Below, in pieces: positions 53,931 through 64,000 of a DNA stretch of 64,000 nucleotides. Positions within the stretch are counted from its first letter, which is position 1. Each line of letters starts with the position of its first letter. Made by a program: the position numbers and the translations under genes. The stretch comes from Terfezia claveryi (Eukaryota > Ascomycota > Pezizomycetes > Pezizales > Pezizaceae). The stretch is from contig WHUX01000202.1 in NCBI GenBank assembly GCA_015179025.1, forward strand, positions 29,737 to 93,736, written 5' to 3'. The notes under the pieces were generated by a model. That model was not told the origin of the DNA. It saw only the letters and a list, made by a program, of their open reading frames with translations, and made no database searches.

Positions 53931-54575
53931 CCGAGCGGAAATATGCGATGCTAGTTACAATTGCTGGTAATTCGTGATTTGCTTTCTTTCTTGCTTTGAG
54001 AACAGTGTATCAGCCCATAGACCTCGGAAATGTATCAGGAAAACTTGCCTGTGATGTCCTGTGTCACCTACATACTAGCCAATATATTAGGCTGCTAGAT
54101 TGTATCGAAAAGCTCTCAGACGGCTTGTGTGTAGCGCAATGGACAACCAGAAAAGGAAACGCTTGAAACCGTTCGTCCACTAGTAGTTTGGAGTCTTGGA
54201 GATGATATGGCAACATGATTGTGACATGCCATTCGCATTGTTACAGGAAACTTTCACAGGGTATTAGATATCATGTTGCAAATCTCATTAAGTAAAAGAT
54301 GATACTTTTACAGGTATAAATGACGAAGCTGTAATAGCTAGTCGGGCGATTGTTACTTTAACAAACTGGAAATTTCCATACGAAGTGATGTTGATAACCT
54401 TGGAAACCCCTAGGTATCTAGATCCCAATCGTCACCATACTAGTCAGGTCTCTATTGTTCCGTAACTACCGGAGTACGCAATCCTAGCACCTCAAATCCT
54501 TCTGCCGAGCCCGCTCTAATGCACTCCACGTATGATAGGAGAACAATCTTGTGCGTATCTGAGTATGGTGTGCCA
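53931..54575. other. No supported gene
   Basis: Nothing recognised. Confidence 0.4.
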
Positions 54576-54605
54576 TTCTCTACGAGAGGTTGTGCAACCA
54601 AACTA
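54576..54605 (-). mobile_element. Micro-insertion of TAGTCTGG family, 30 bp
   Basis: On the minus strand starts TAGTTTGGTTGCACAACC and ends in the CTCTCGTAGAGA hairpin. Flanked by GTGTGCCA (54568-54575) and GTGTACCA (54606-54613), 7/8 match. Confidence 0.7.
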
Positions 54606-55184
54606 GTGTACCATGCCCTTTGGTATATATAACCTGTAGGAACCCGGCTTCTTTTTGCTTTTCTTCACTATCGGCACAGCACACAACCGTTAGTCAATCC
54701 TTCTATGCGACACAACAAACAAAGTAAACGTAGGCGCCTGCTTTCTCTCGCTTCGCAGTCGAAGGCATGTAACCTGCCCGTTCCTGAACTACAATTGGAA
54801 TAGTTTAACATACCTTTGATATTGTTTACTGATGCCCCGGCAGTTGTTTTTCCAGACCAGGTACCCCGTCAAAGTGATCAGCTAATAACTCCCCCCTGAA
54901 CAAGAACCCTTGTCTTTGCCGGTACGCGTGTATTTTCAATTGATGAAATGTTTCTCCCTACCCTGATATATTGTGTTGACATTCAGCTAGTACTATTCCG
55001 GGTTACCGAAGTTTTCATCATACAAGACTACACTCCATCTGTCGTTCGCTCTCTGGGTCTCTTTCACAATATCACATTGGACTCGTGGTATGTTTTCGTT
55101 TCCACTCCAACAGGAATAATATATTTACTTACCTTCGATATGCTTTACTAACAGCTGCACAGTTCCTCGCACAACAGAGCAAAC
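54606..55184. other. Upstream region of the 172-aa gene
   Basis: Contains a TATATATAAC-like stretch near 54624-54632 and pyrimidine-rich tracts. Short frames here are unsupported. Confidence 0.35.
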
Positions 55185-55703
55185 ATGGCCAGTCAATCCT
55201 TCGTGGCCAGTCCATCCCTCGAGGATGATGAGACCCTTGGCATTTACATTGACCCTAGGCTCCACTGCCCGCCAAATATCAAGGAACTCATCGACAAGCA
55301 CCAGGTTTACAACAATAATCTCATTCTAACGGCCCTTGACTCGCTCACTCCGATGAAGGAGCAGCTTTACGTTCCTCAGGAGCCAAAGTACTGTTCAGAC
55401 ACTTACCATATGTGGAGGCAACTCCTGTTGGATGCTCGTGAGACGTACAATAATGCGTTTTCGGGTGTGCTCTATGTCAGAGAGTACCTAGCAATGACTG
55501 AAAGCGAATACCATGCGAGCCAAAGGCAATGGAGGGCAATCGAGACGAGGGAAAAGGCTCAGAGTATCATGCTCACCTGGCTTGACCGGGATATCAACGG
55601 GCTTGGAAACTTGCTTACCAGGTATTCTTATGGGCTCGTGGGGCCTCTTAAAATAAGAGACCATGCATTCAGAATAAGAATGAGAAGAATGAGAAGAATC
55701 TAG
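55185..55703 (+). CDS. Hypothetical protein, 172 aa
   Basis: Single exon; start context GCAAACATGGCC is good for fungi and the frame is coherent throughout. Residues 70-140 are mostly helical (YHMWRQLLLDARETYNNAFS, ESEYHASQRQWRAIETREKA). Ends in a basic run (RIRMRRMRR). No recognised domain. The codon pattern is more regular than in neighbouring repeats, so this is probably a host gene. Confidence 0.6.
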   Translation: MASQSFVASPSLEDDETLGIYIDPRLHCPPNIKELIDKHQVYNNNLILTALDSLTPMKEQLYVPQEPKYCSDTYHMWRQLLLDARETYNNAFSGVLYVREYLAMTESEYHASQRQWRAIETREKAQSIMLTWLDRDINGLGNLLTRYSYGLVGPLKIRDHAFRIRMRRMRRI

Positions 55704-56341
55704 TTTCGTTGCCTTGGGGTTGCTCATTGGGTTGGGTCTGATACCTCTTTGGGTTTTTTATTGTCAGCTAAAGGGATTTTTACTAGGAGGGCAAAGTGAA
55801 TAAAATTGGGAATTGGGATATCGCTGTTGTGTCTTTGAGAGGACCCTGGTAATGTGATGATGCTCCTATGGTGAAAGTGTCGTCTTGTGCACAAGCCCCC
55901 GCTAAAGTAAGGTGTACTCGAACTAGTCACTCATTCCACGGCACCCGTTTGGGTCCAATCGGCAAGCGCAACCGAAGTGCACAGTGCAGCGCATCTAGTT
56001 TGGTTGCAGCACATCGGTCACCGATCGGTGCGCACGCCACACCAGATACACAACCTTCGCATCCTTCCTTACTTCCCTCTACCATGGAGACTGCCCTCTA
56101 CCTCTGGAGTCGGGAGAGCCCTTACCTTCATCTTGTTGCGTCTAAATTCAACGTCGCGATCAGCCAACGGGGGGGGGGGGCGTTGGTTGTTTGGGGGTGG
56201 GGAGTACCAGCTACCATAATGTATTTGTGCGGGTTCTTTCGGGGTGTGGGATGGGCCTGCTTGCTCGGATTACCGGAAACGATGAGTGCGGCCTTGATAT
56301 CATGGGTACAAGTGAAGGTTCGTAGACCCTATTAGCCTACT
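55704..56341. other. No confident gene
   Basis: A 155-codon plus frame (55868-56335) is Ser/His-rich at first and crosses a 10-G run near 56170. It could include remains of the next pseudogene's 5' part but is not supported. Confidence 0.35.
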
Positions 56342-56984
56342 TATACCACGATAATACTGAGAGCGGTTGTATAGTTTTGGTGGGATTCGAAGATCTCCCT
56401 GGTGATTGCAGCATTTCTCGGTCTCAAAAGGTCCCTGTTGCTACAATAGGTCTTGCACAGCAAGGCAGCATACCCAACATTGTTGTTTAAGTTGGCTTTC
56501 CACAACCATGGTGTGATCTAATTGAACATGCAAAGCTCTATCTCACAAGAACAGATGGGCAAGTGGAAATGGTAATTATACTTGAAATTATTGAGCAAGG
56601 CAGCCCTCACGAGACCTCCCTGGTAGGTTTTCTTCCTTGCCTACTGAATGCTTTTACTAATGGTTGCTGTAGGCAAGGCTATGGCCAGAGGGATTTGTAG
56701 GTCAGTGGACGGATCCCAATGTCATCACGAAGTTGGCAGGGTACTTTGTTGAGCTGAACAGGGAGGGAATGCTCATTCCCAGACTGGTGGAACCCATTGA
56801 TTGTTTGCTTCACATTTTCCATCATCGCGACATGGTAAGGGTCTTCTCCTCAAAATTTGTGCAGAGTGACAAATTTGTGGGCTCGCTACCACCAAACCAG
56901 CGCTGCCTATCACTTTCTATCCGCGAGCTAGTCGGCAACAATCCCATCCCTTCAGATCTAGAATCCTTTGCAGACCAGTGCTAA
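56342..56984 (+). pseudogene. Fungal hypothetical gene with one nonsense codon and one intron
   Basis: The frame from 56342 reads YHDNTESGCIVLVGFEDLPG and GLAQQGSIPNIVV, then a TAA at 56488-56490, then without frame change VGFPQPWCDLIEHAKLYLTR and VEMVIILEIIEQG. A 50-nt intron (56623-56672; donor GTAGGT, branch TTACTAATG, acceptor TGTAG) joins in phase 0 to a 103-codon exon ending at 56984. The VGFPQPW...D...VVIILEI pattern recalls PD-(D/E)XK/Uma2-like hypothetical proteins of fungi, but this is inference. The single stop suggests a recent loss, or that an intron boundary was missed. Confidence 0.55.
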
Positions 56985-57949
56985 ATTTCTCCTCTTCATG
57001 CATTATTCGACCGCCTGATGCAAGCAAAAGTGAGAATGATTCAGAATTGAGCATGTGATTGGGCAAGATCCGTTGTGCGGATCCACCAAAGACAAGAGTG
57101 AATGTGGTCAAAGTTCTTACATTATCCTAATACCAATTTCTTGTCTCATTTGTCTGTTTAGTTATGTTTAGTACCCTGCAAGCTGTAGTCCTGAAATAGA
57201 CACATCCAAAATGGAAGTCATCATTCTGCAAATGTGATACCTACATTATAATCTATAGGCTGCCAAGTCGGTGACTCTGTTGTTCACCGGGGGGTTATAT
57301 GCCCTACTGTGCCAGAAATGACTACTTAATTATTACTTGCAACAAAGAATACTACTTAGTGATTTGTTGACAGACAAGGGCTCTTATTTGTGAGTTTTTG
57401 CGGTACCTATACAAGACCATAAGCGATACTATAAACATGACTAATTGAAACAGAGCACGCCTATAGCTAAACATATCATCTAGGTTACCTAGCTGACAGT
57501 CCACCATCTGACTTGTAACTGCAGCAATTTATGTACAGATATAGTTTAAATGAAAACATTTTTCCTCATGAAATGAACAAAAGTATGAAATTTTTTTGTA
57601 GATTCACAAATGTGAATCCAACATGTAGGCCTTCAGTTCCAGAAGGGAATTTTGCTGTCAGTGGTGTAACGAATCGACCCTTGTGCGGACCCCAATGATA
57701 TACTGGCATAGATGTTGCCCACAACAGGAAGTGCTATTTGATGCAACGGAGTTCTAACGCTTTCGAGTTGGTCGAGTTTGCCTCGAGTTTGGCTAGCGTC
57801 CACAAAGATGCTCTCATATTCATCAATCAACACAGCAGCAAGACACCAAAATTCTGTCGAGAGTGATATCTCTCGACACAGAAGGCCCCGGGCAATCAGA
57901 GAGCGGCAATCGATAGAGCCCGCCGGGCTACATAACATACTCAGATATC
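56985..57949. other. No supported gene
   Basis: AT-rich. Short frames on both strands around 57630-58080 may belong to the 5' part of the LINE that follows. Confidence 0.35.
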
Positions 57950-59810
57950 AGACTCAGCGCCTAACCCCTTCATCCCTTCCCCTACCGTCGAAGTTCAAGA
58001 AACCCACGATATCCTGCAATTCTTCTCGACGGCCTCGTACGGTGGGGCTGCCAGCTCAGCAAGTCAGCCCGCCCTGACGACCAACCAGGACGGAGATAAC
58101 TCCCACACCTCAGGGCCGCCCAACCAAGAACCATGACTACACGACAACCAATCAGACCACAGCCTCATATATCAGAAATACGACCAGCCAATACGACCAC
58201 ACCACCGAGACAAGCGCACAACATACCAACCAGGACAGAGATAACTCCTACACCACAGGGCCGGCCAACCAGTATCACGACTACACGGCCGCCCAATCAG
58301 ACCACAACCCCACATATCAGATATACGAGCAGCCAATACCATCGCCCTACCACACGACACACCATACCACCACACGACACCCAATCAGCCTTCAAGACGA
58401 CCTTTACCAGCCAATACACAGCACAAAATGCCACCGTTTCAAGGCACACGCAGCAAAACGAGGATAGAAAAGAGGCTACTCCACCCAGTCGAGAAAGGAT
58501 GGAGGGACAGCGGATCTTTAGCCGTGATGATAGGCAACGAGGTCTATCGGACGCTCGAGAGCTACCCACTAGGTAGCACTATGGGAGGATAAGGACAGTC
58601 ACGCTATAGAGGCAGCCGCGGCCGGGGGGCCATCTGCGCGGAGTCAGAGGACGTGGAAGGACTAATCACCAGACACACAAGCGTAGAGGGGTTGCTAAGC
58701 AAGGTCTGGCAAGACGGAGCGGCCTTGGTCGCAACGCTACTCAGAGAAGAGCAGGTGGAGAACAGCATAACCATGGACAGACACAGCCCATCGTTTCGGC
58801 CGAGGTGCAGCCCACGCATGCACTGCGCCGCCTGCGACAGACGCAACATGGATATAGATTTAGACGACGACGACATCGAGTCAGACGACGGCACAACAAC
58901 CTCCAGACAAAACGCGCACAATAAGACGGCGAACGACGACGACTATGACAGTAGGATGTTAAACCAGCAACTGGACGAGCAATTCAGGAGAGAAAGGGAG
59001 TCCCACAGGGAGATGATGGTCGACGAGTACAGTGACGTCGATGGGTCGATGACCCACGACAGCCTCCTCACCCTCCTCCTAGACACCGGACGCAGAAAAG
59101 ATAGCGAACGAACTCAACGAAGAGGCAGTAGGTAGACGCGATCCTGAATTCCCATGACCATTATGACGACGAGATCTCCGTCGGCGGTTCGGCGCACATG
59201 AGGGACACAGGGCGAGAGAGAGAATCAGAGCGAGAGAGAGAGGCGAGGCACCTAGTAGGGGAGACAGGCGAGGAGGCTGAGATGGCCTCGATCAGATCGA
59301 CGGTCCTAAATTCCCACGATGAGTTTGACGACGACGTCGAGACAGGGACCTCCTGGGAGGAAGAGGAACGGCGACATGATGCACAAAGGGTTAAGGACAT
59401 GGAGGAGAGCTTACATATAGACAAGTACGAAGCGCTAATTATAGCAAACGAGGCAAACGTCGCCAAAAGCAGGGACACGATCCTTGGGGAGATCCTCCCA
59501 AGGATACAGGATCACGCCCAATTACTAGTGACCACTCGCGACAGCCTACCGTAGAGGGTATCACCCGCGAAATGACGGCCCTCAGACAAGACAAGGCAAT
59601 GGCAGCAGAGGCACTCAACAACAACGCACAAGCGATAACGGCGGTTTAGAGGCATACAGAGAAACGTTGACACGGGAGGTGGGGAAACAACTGGCTATAG
59701 AACTAAGCAAATACAGCAGCGGTGGTAGGAGAGCTAGGGAACCACAAGGAAACAGTCGAAAAAGGGATGGGAGCGTTAGCACAGTAGTTCAACTGGGTTG
59801 GACAGGTAGG

Positions 59811-60296
59811 TGTTAGTGATTGAATGCCGTACATTCATTCATTCCGCCCATGCCTTGCTATTCCACACGCGGCGACCTTCGGCCTGCAGATCTTATGGCA
59901 AGCAACGGCGACCTTCGGCCTGCAGATCTTTTGGCAAGCAACGGCCTTCTCAGGCATTGCGTGCTTCGGCCTTCACAGGCATTGCGTGCTCTGGCCTGCA
60001 GATCATATGGCAAGCATCGGCCTTCACAGGCATTGCGTGCTTCGGCCTTCACAGGCATTGCGTGCTACTCATATGTCCTTCTTCTTCTTCACTTTCTTAT
60101 GTACGTTCATTCATGTATATATATCTCGTTGATTCTCCTGCTTGAGAGCATAATTAAGTGTGATAACATAACAACACATCTCTTCACTTCTATATACTCT
60201 TCTCTACGTGACAATCTCACTTCGCTCATTCGTATTATCCTTCAGTGGACTTTTGGATCTCACTGCTGTCTATACCTCCCTCCTTTATCTCTTAAA
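59811..60296 (+). mobile_element. Repeat X (LTR-like), 486 bp, in LINE ORF1
   Basis: Starts TGTTAGTGATTGAATG and is flanked by GTAGG at 59806-59810 and 60297-60301. Removing it joins the LINE coiled-coil frame. Internal tandem units (GCCTTCACAGGCATTGCGTG) differ from those in the 42.7-kb copy. Confidence 0.65.
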
Positions 60297-61654
60297 GTAG
60301 GGACGGTCACCCAAAGGGACAGAGAAGAGCGAGGATACATTATAGCACAACTAGAGCACACAACTGCAGAGATGGCGCAGATAAGAGGTCTAATTTCACA
60401 CACGGTCGCGGAGATATCACATATCAAGGAGGCACTGCAATGCCAACGGACCCTACCGATATCACTATTCTCCCCCCTACCGGGTACGGGCATAGCATGC
60501 ACACCCTTCCCACCCCCACGTCCCCCCCCCACCATGCTCCAGACCTCACGGGAATCGGTTCACCAACTCCTGACCTAAGGGGCACCGACTTGCTACCGGC
60601 ATCATACAACTCACCAAACCACCCGGTCGTCGTCGATTCTCCCACGCCCTCCCCTCCCCCGTCCTTCGGCGGGGAAGCAGAAGCAGTAGATACGGCAATG
60701 AGAGGCGCCGGCCGGGTGTGCAACGCTAATAGTTTAGGCGGCACCATCAACGATTCCAAGCACAGTACGTATAATCCAGGAAAGGTCGTCAAAGAGAAAC
60801 TAGCGGACATGGCCAGAGGAAAGATGCTAAAGGATACGGTATGGTCCTAGAGTCACAGAAAGACATGGACCCCGAACTCACGAGGGCAGCAAACGCCAGA
60901 ATAGGAACCAGGGACAAAGGGAAAGCAAAAGAGACCGAGAGCAGGGAAAATGGAAGTAGCAGGGAGAAAGGAGAAGGAGGGGGGAAAGGAACAAGGAGGG
61001 GGCCATTACAACAAGCACGCCCCCAGACATTAGAGCAGGCAGCTGTACAACACGCAGATTACAACCCGATCAGCTCCCCTATAGAGTCAGAACCAGCGAT
61101 CTCTCCTCGCCAAGGGGTAGATTACGTGGTGTCAGGTACCTCAGGCAAGGAATCGCCACTGATCCCAACACAGGTACCACCGGACATGATGGACAGGGAT
61201 ATCACGACAGGGCAGGCCAGTTACAGGAAAGAACTCGAACTGGCAGAAAAGAAAAAGGAAAGGGAATCACCCTTAAAGAACAGCAATGGGAGGTTAACGG
61301 AGAGGGGGGTAGAGGTACTGACAAAGAACCTGGAGACCGTTTGGGAAATCCAGCAGAAGATAGGAGGAAGAGGAACTGCTGGCGGCAGAACACCTCTAGC
61401 ACAAGGTAGCCGCTCCAACACAAGCCAGCACGCCCACAGTAACCCTAACCGGATCCAAATCACCGGCAAAGCGCCGAAGGTACAATATAATGGGAAATGG
61501 CTAGACGAGAAGAGCCAGGAAGATAGGCAGTCCATCCGCTCACTATATATAAGGGCCGAGGGGGAAAAGAAAGCCGGCGACAGTCGCCTAGTAGAAATCC
61601 TGGCAGAGCTACAGGTAGCAGGAATAAGCGAGGCTCGAGCGAGGCACCTAGAAG

Positions 61655-61972
61655 TAGGCCTGGGCACGAGACGAGATGTCTCGAGACTTTTTGTGAAAAT
61701 TTTTCAGTGGCGCCGAAGATCTTCGGTCGCTGCGAAAACTTTTCATTGGTTGCGACATACAGTTTAGACATACCCTTCACGTGTAAAATATGTGTTATCC
61801 GGTACTTAAAGTTAGATATTCCTTCTCCTCCTGCTCCTCCGCCGCTCATTATCTGCATCTAGGTAGTAAAAGTCTCGAGACTTACGAGACTGTCTCGAGA
61901 CAGTTCGGCCAAAGTCTCGAGACGTCTCGAGACCAGCCTGGTAAATGACGAGACGTCTCGTGCCCAGGCCTA
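61655..61972. mobile_element. hAT-like MITE, 318 bp, perfect 8-bp TSD
   Basis: Inverted ends TAGGCCTGGGCACGAGACGA / complement, rich in TCTCGAGAC. Flanked by CCTAGAAG at 61647-61654 and 61973-61980. The host LINE frame is restored exactly if one duplication copy and the element are removed. Confidence 0.9.
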
Positions 61973-62654
61973 CCTAGAAGAAGAGCGCAGAGGAATACTT
62001 GAGAGGGAGGAGGCAAGAGAGGGGGAAATCAACAGGTTGTTACTAGAGTTTGAAAGGAGGACAGCTCGAGTCCCATCCGAGGAGGAAAGGAGTAGGCTAG
62101 AAAAGAAGTATACGGGCGGTTTCCCCCAATACTCTGACGAGGAGGACAACCTCACTACACGAGCCCGGAACGAGGCTCTAGCAATAGTACTATTCACCGC
62201 AGATCTACAGTTGATAACCCGCAGACCTCTAACAGCCGGATACCAGACGCCAGCGGGATATTCAGAGGCAGGGCTTGGACAGACACCGGCAGCCCCATCA
62301 ACGCCAACAACAGCAGCCCCGATCGCCAAAGTACCTGCAAGAGCCTCCACCCCCCCGGCGATTAAAACCATACCAGTTTTTGGCGGATCCACAAATATAG
62401 TACACACGAGAGAGATCCCAATCATCATCTGCGAAACAACCAGTATCAGCAAAGTAGTCATTAGCAAGTGCGGCGAAGAGCCCCAAGCGGCGACAACTGG
62501 CAACTAGGCTTCCTGACCGCATTCAACCGCAAGAGCGAAAGGCTGTTCGAGGGCAAGATAAGAGCTACTAGCGTGAACGCACTCCGAGATACCCTATGGA
62601 CCGGGAGCTAACGATTAAACACCCACTCGGCCTAATGGCGAAGAAATAACCCGC

Positions 62655-63221
62655 ATGATGAGCAGACTCCGCTTAGAAATGTACCCAGATACAGGCACAC
62701 AACACCCGGACCACATGGTGATATCACTATACAAGGAAACACAGGAACTGATAGTAGCCAACCTGGGAGGCCAAGCTGGCGGGGTGGCCTGGGACAGAGC
62801 CAAGGGTATAACAGAAAAACTAGGACTGGTTCTATCAGTGAAAGCCCCGAAGTGGTTGGTGAGAGGCGGAGGGGATAGATATCCAGGATACGCAAAACAT
62901 AAGCTCTCACTCCGTTTCTCAGTGTATAAGAAAGAACTAGTCAGGAAAAACTGTGCATTTCCATTGAAACTGGAAACAGTGGAAAGTGGGCACGAGATCT
63001 ACCCATACCAACAAACAGAGGACAAGGCCTTTTATATCGACAGGCTAGGCTACACGGTGACCGACCACAACAGACCATCCCTCAGCCCCGAACCGGTAAA
63101 GCAATGGACCCCGTTCTTCCGCTGCACATACTGTAACAGAGGCGGCCACTCAGAAGAGGAGTGTTATACTCGCCGCAAGCATCTAAGAGCCCGAAAGGGA
63201 CCAAGACCTATTAATGAATAA
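62655..63221 (+). CDS. LINE ORF1 C-terminal part with CCHC zinc knuckle
   Basis: Open 188-codon segment, RLRLEMYPDTGTQHPDHMVI onward, with an RRM/CTD-like alpha/beta stretch and a C-terminal knuckle CTYCNRGGHSEEEC. In the intact element it would be the nucleic acid-binding end of the Gag-like ORF1. It overlaps ORF2 by 8 nt (ATGAATAA), which suggests coupled reinitiation for ORF2. Confidence 0.75.
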   Translation: MMSRLRLEMYPDTGTQHPDHMVISLYKETQELIVANLGGQAGGVAWDRAKGITEKLGLVLSVKAPKWLVRGGGDRYPGYAKHKLSLRFSVYKKELVRKNCAFPLKLETVESGHEIYPYQQTEDKAFYIDRLGYTVTDHNRPSLSPEPVKQWTPFFRCTYCNRGGHSEEECYTRRKHLRARKGPRPINE

Positions 63222-64000
63222 TAGAAGCACTGGACTAGTAGAGGGGACGGCGGTGGAGAGAGCGGGGGACATCGAGAGGCAGATCGGAGAGATAAGGGGA
63301 GGCATGGAGGAAGGCAGAGGCAGGAAGGAGCAACATGATAGGGCGAGAAGGACTGTCAGAGTAGTAGAGCAAGGCGAGAGTAGAGCTAGAGGGAGCAGTA
63401 TAAGGGGGAGCATGAGAGGGGAAGAGCAACAACAGAGGGAAAGGATAAAGGGGAGGAGAACCAAGGAGAAAAGAAGGGAGAACGCTCTGACAGCAGCATA
63501 CTGCAACGTCAACCGCAGCGAGATCAATACCCATACCTTCTTAGAGACAAGCAAACACCTCGACATCGTTTTTATAGGTGAACCGATGATCTTCATTCAT
63601 GGCACCATGTTAGGCTGCACCAATCACCTCGCTTTTAGAAGAGTCACACCGATCGATATACACACACAGGTGATAGGCTACATAGCAACACAAAAAGTCA
63701 GCATCTCATCACAGGGGCGGGGGGCTCAAAGCATAAGCATAAGAGGAACAAGAGTTACAAGAGTCTATCTGAATGGTCGGGATACAATTGAGGAATTGTC
63801 AACCACGCTGAACAAGATGCCTACGGACGGGAGGACCATGATATTCGGAGACTTCAACGCACATAGTACCGCGTGGGGGCATCCAACTACAAATACAAGA
63901 GGCCGAGCGGTTACAGAATGGCAAGAGCAAAAAGGTCTGACCCAACGAGTCAATTACCAGCAATATACCTGGCAAAGAGGTAACTATCAAAGCCTGCTCG
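63214..64000 (+). CDS. LINE ORF2, endonuclease part, runs off the window
   Basis: Opens at the ATG that overlaps the ORF1 stop and stays open for 262 codons to the edge. After a charged leader come the endonuclease-exonuclease-phosphatase motifs: TAAYCNVNRSEINTHTF (N), DIVFIGEPM (catalytic Glu), then MIFGDFNAHSTAWG (the Asp/Asn/His-containing SDH-like core block) and a TWQRG segment. This is an apurinic-like endonuclease that nicks the target for target-primed reverse transcription. RT and RNase H would lie beyond 64000. The ORF2 part is undamaged here although ORF1 is broken. Confidence 0.85.
   Translation, partial: MNNRSTGLVEGTAVERAGDIERQIGEIRGGMEEGRGRKEQHDRARRTVRVVEQGESRARGSSIRGSMRGEEQQQRERIKGRRTKEKRRENALTAAYCNVNRSEINTHTFLETSKHLDIVFIGEPMIFIHGTMLGCTNHLAFRRVTPIDIHTQVIGYIATQKVSISSQGRGAQSISIRGTRVTRVYLNGRDTIEELSTTLNKMPTDGRTMIFGDFNAHSTAWGHPTTNTRGRAVTEWQEQKGLTQRVNYQQYTWQRGNYQSLL

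Larger units (their letters stand above)
57950..63221 (+). pseudogene. LINE ORF1 (gag-like), broken, with two nested insertions
   Basis: Successive open segments in different frames: Pro/Thr-rich start with a ~148-bp duplication (58080 and 58229), acidic-basic middle (58653-59135, 59198-59554), a coiled coil across the X insertion (GYIIAQLEHTTAEMAQIRGL), a Lys/Glu-rich part (60841-61654), and after the MITE at 61655-61972 an in-frame continuation (EEERRGILEREEA). It ends with a zinc-knuckle part listed separately. Several frameshifts and stops make the protein non-functional as assembled here. Confidence 0.65.

Overview
This window looks like a repeat-rich region of a filamentous ascomycete genome. 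The evidence is short introns of 50-123 nt with GTAAGT or GTATGT donors, an intron-containing nuclear tRNA-Leu, sparse small genes of unknown function, and dense nested eukaryotic transposable elements (chromovirus, copia, LINE, tRNA-derived SINEs, hAT-like MITEs). A truffle-like or other TE-bloated Pezizomycotina genome fits, but the species is inference only. There are no prokaryotic features or CRISPR arrays.

Layout. 0-16 kb: LINE fragments, including a broken RNase H end at 4.3-5.2 kb, plus a few probable host genes: 1960-2370(-); a three-exon gene at 6980-7996(-); a tRNA-Leu at 9949-10040; a probable two-exon gene at 11864-12488(-); and a LINE ORF1-like reading frame at 15.3-16.3 kb. 16.9-21.7 kb: nested repeats (named W, Y, Z and X here), a 528-bp hAT-like MITE with perfect 8-bp target duplications, and a three-exon gene at 19855-21014(-) encoding a repetitive N-terminus. 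22590-29079: a complete young chromovirus on the minus strand with two 704-bp LTRs that look identical, 5-bp target duplication ATTCC, gag, protease, and RT-RNaseH-integrase-chromodomain. 29-36 kb: one hypothetical gene, a foldback element and several minisatellites. 37-41 kb: AT-rich decayed LTR elements (gypsy-like gag with LTR; copia RNase H with LTR), one of them split by a 1.06-kb inverted-repeat element. 41.5-50.3 kb: a small spliced gene, a nested LTR-in-LTR insertion, a broken integrase, a small zinc-binding protein, a roughly 1-kb minisatellite and three pol III-type repeat families. 51.5-57 kb: a TA-flanked terminal-inverted-repeat element, LINE 3' ends, one intact hypothetical gene and one pseudogene. 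58-64 kb: a LINE whose ORF1 is broken and carries two dated insertions, followed by an endonuclease ORF2 that stays open to the window edge.

Most of the sequence is mobile elements at different stages of decay. The most unusual pattern is a set of 12-33-bp insertions that all begin at the same terminus (TAGTCTGG...) and are flanked by perfect or near-perfect 8-bp duplications. They look like hAT-type insertions reduced to a single end. Paralogous empty sites confirm one of them and the 528-bp MITE independently. The chromovirus also shows a canonical -1 slippery heptamer between gag and protease, an in-frame UAG between protease and RT, and a possible self-priming primer-binding site.
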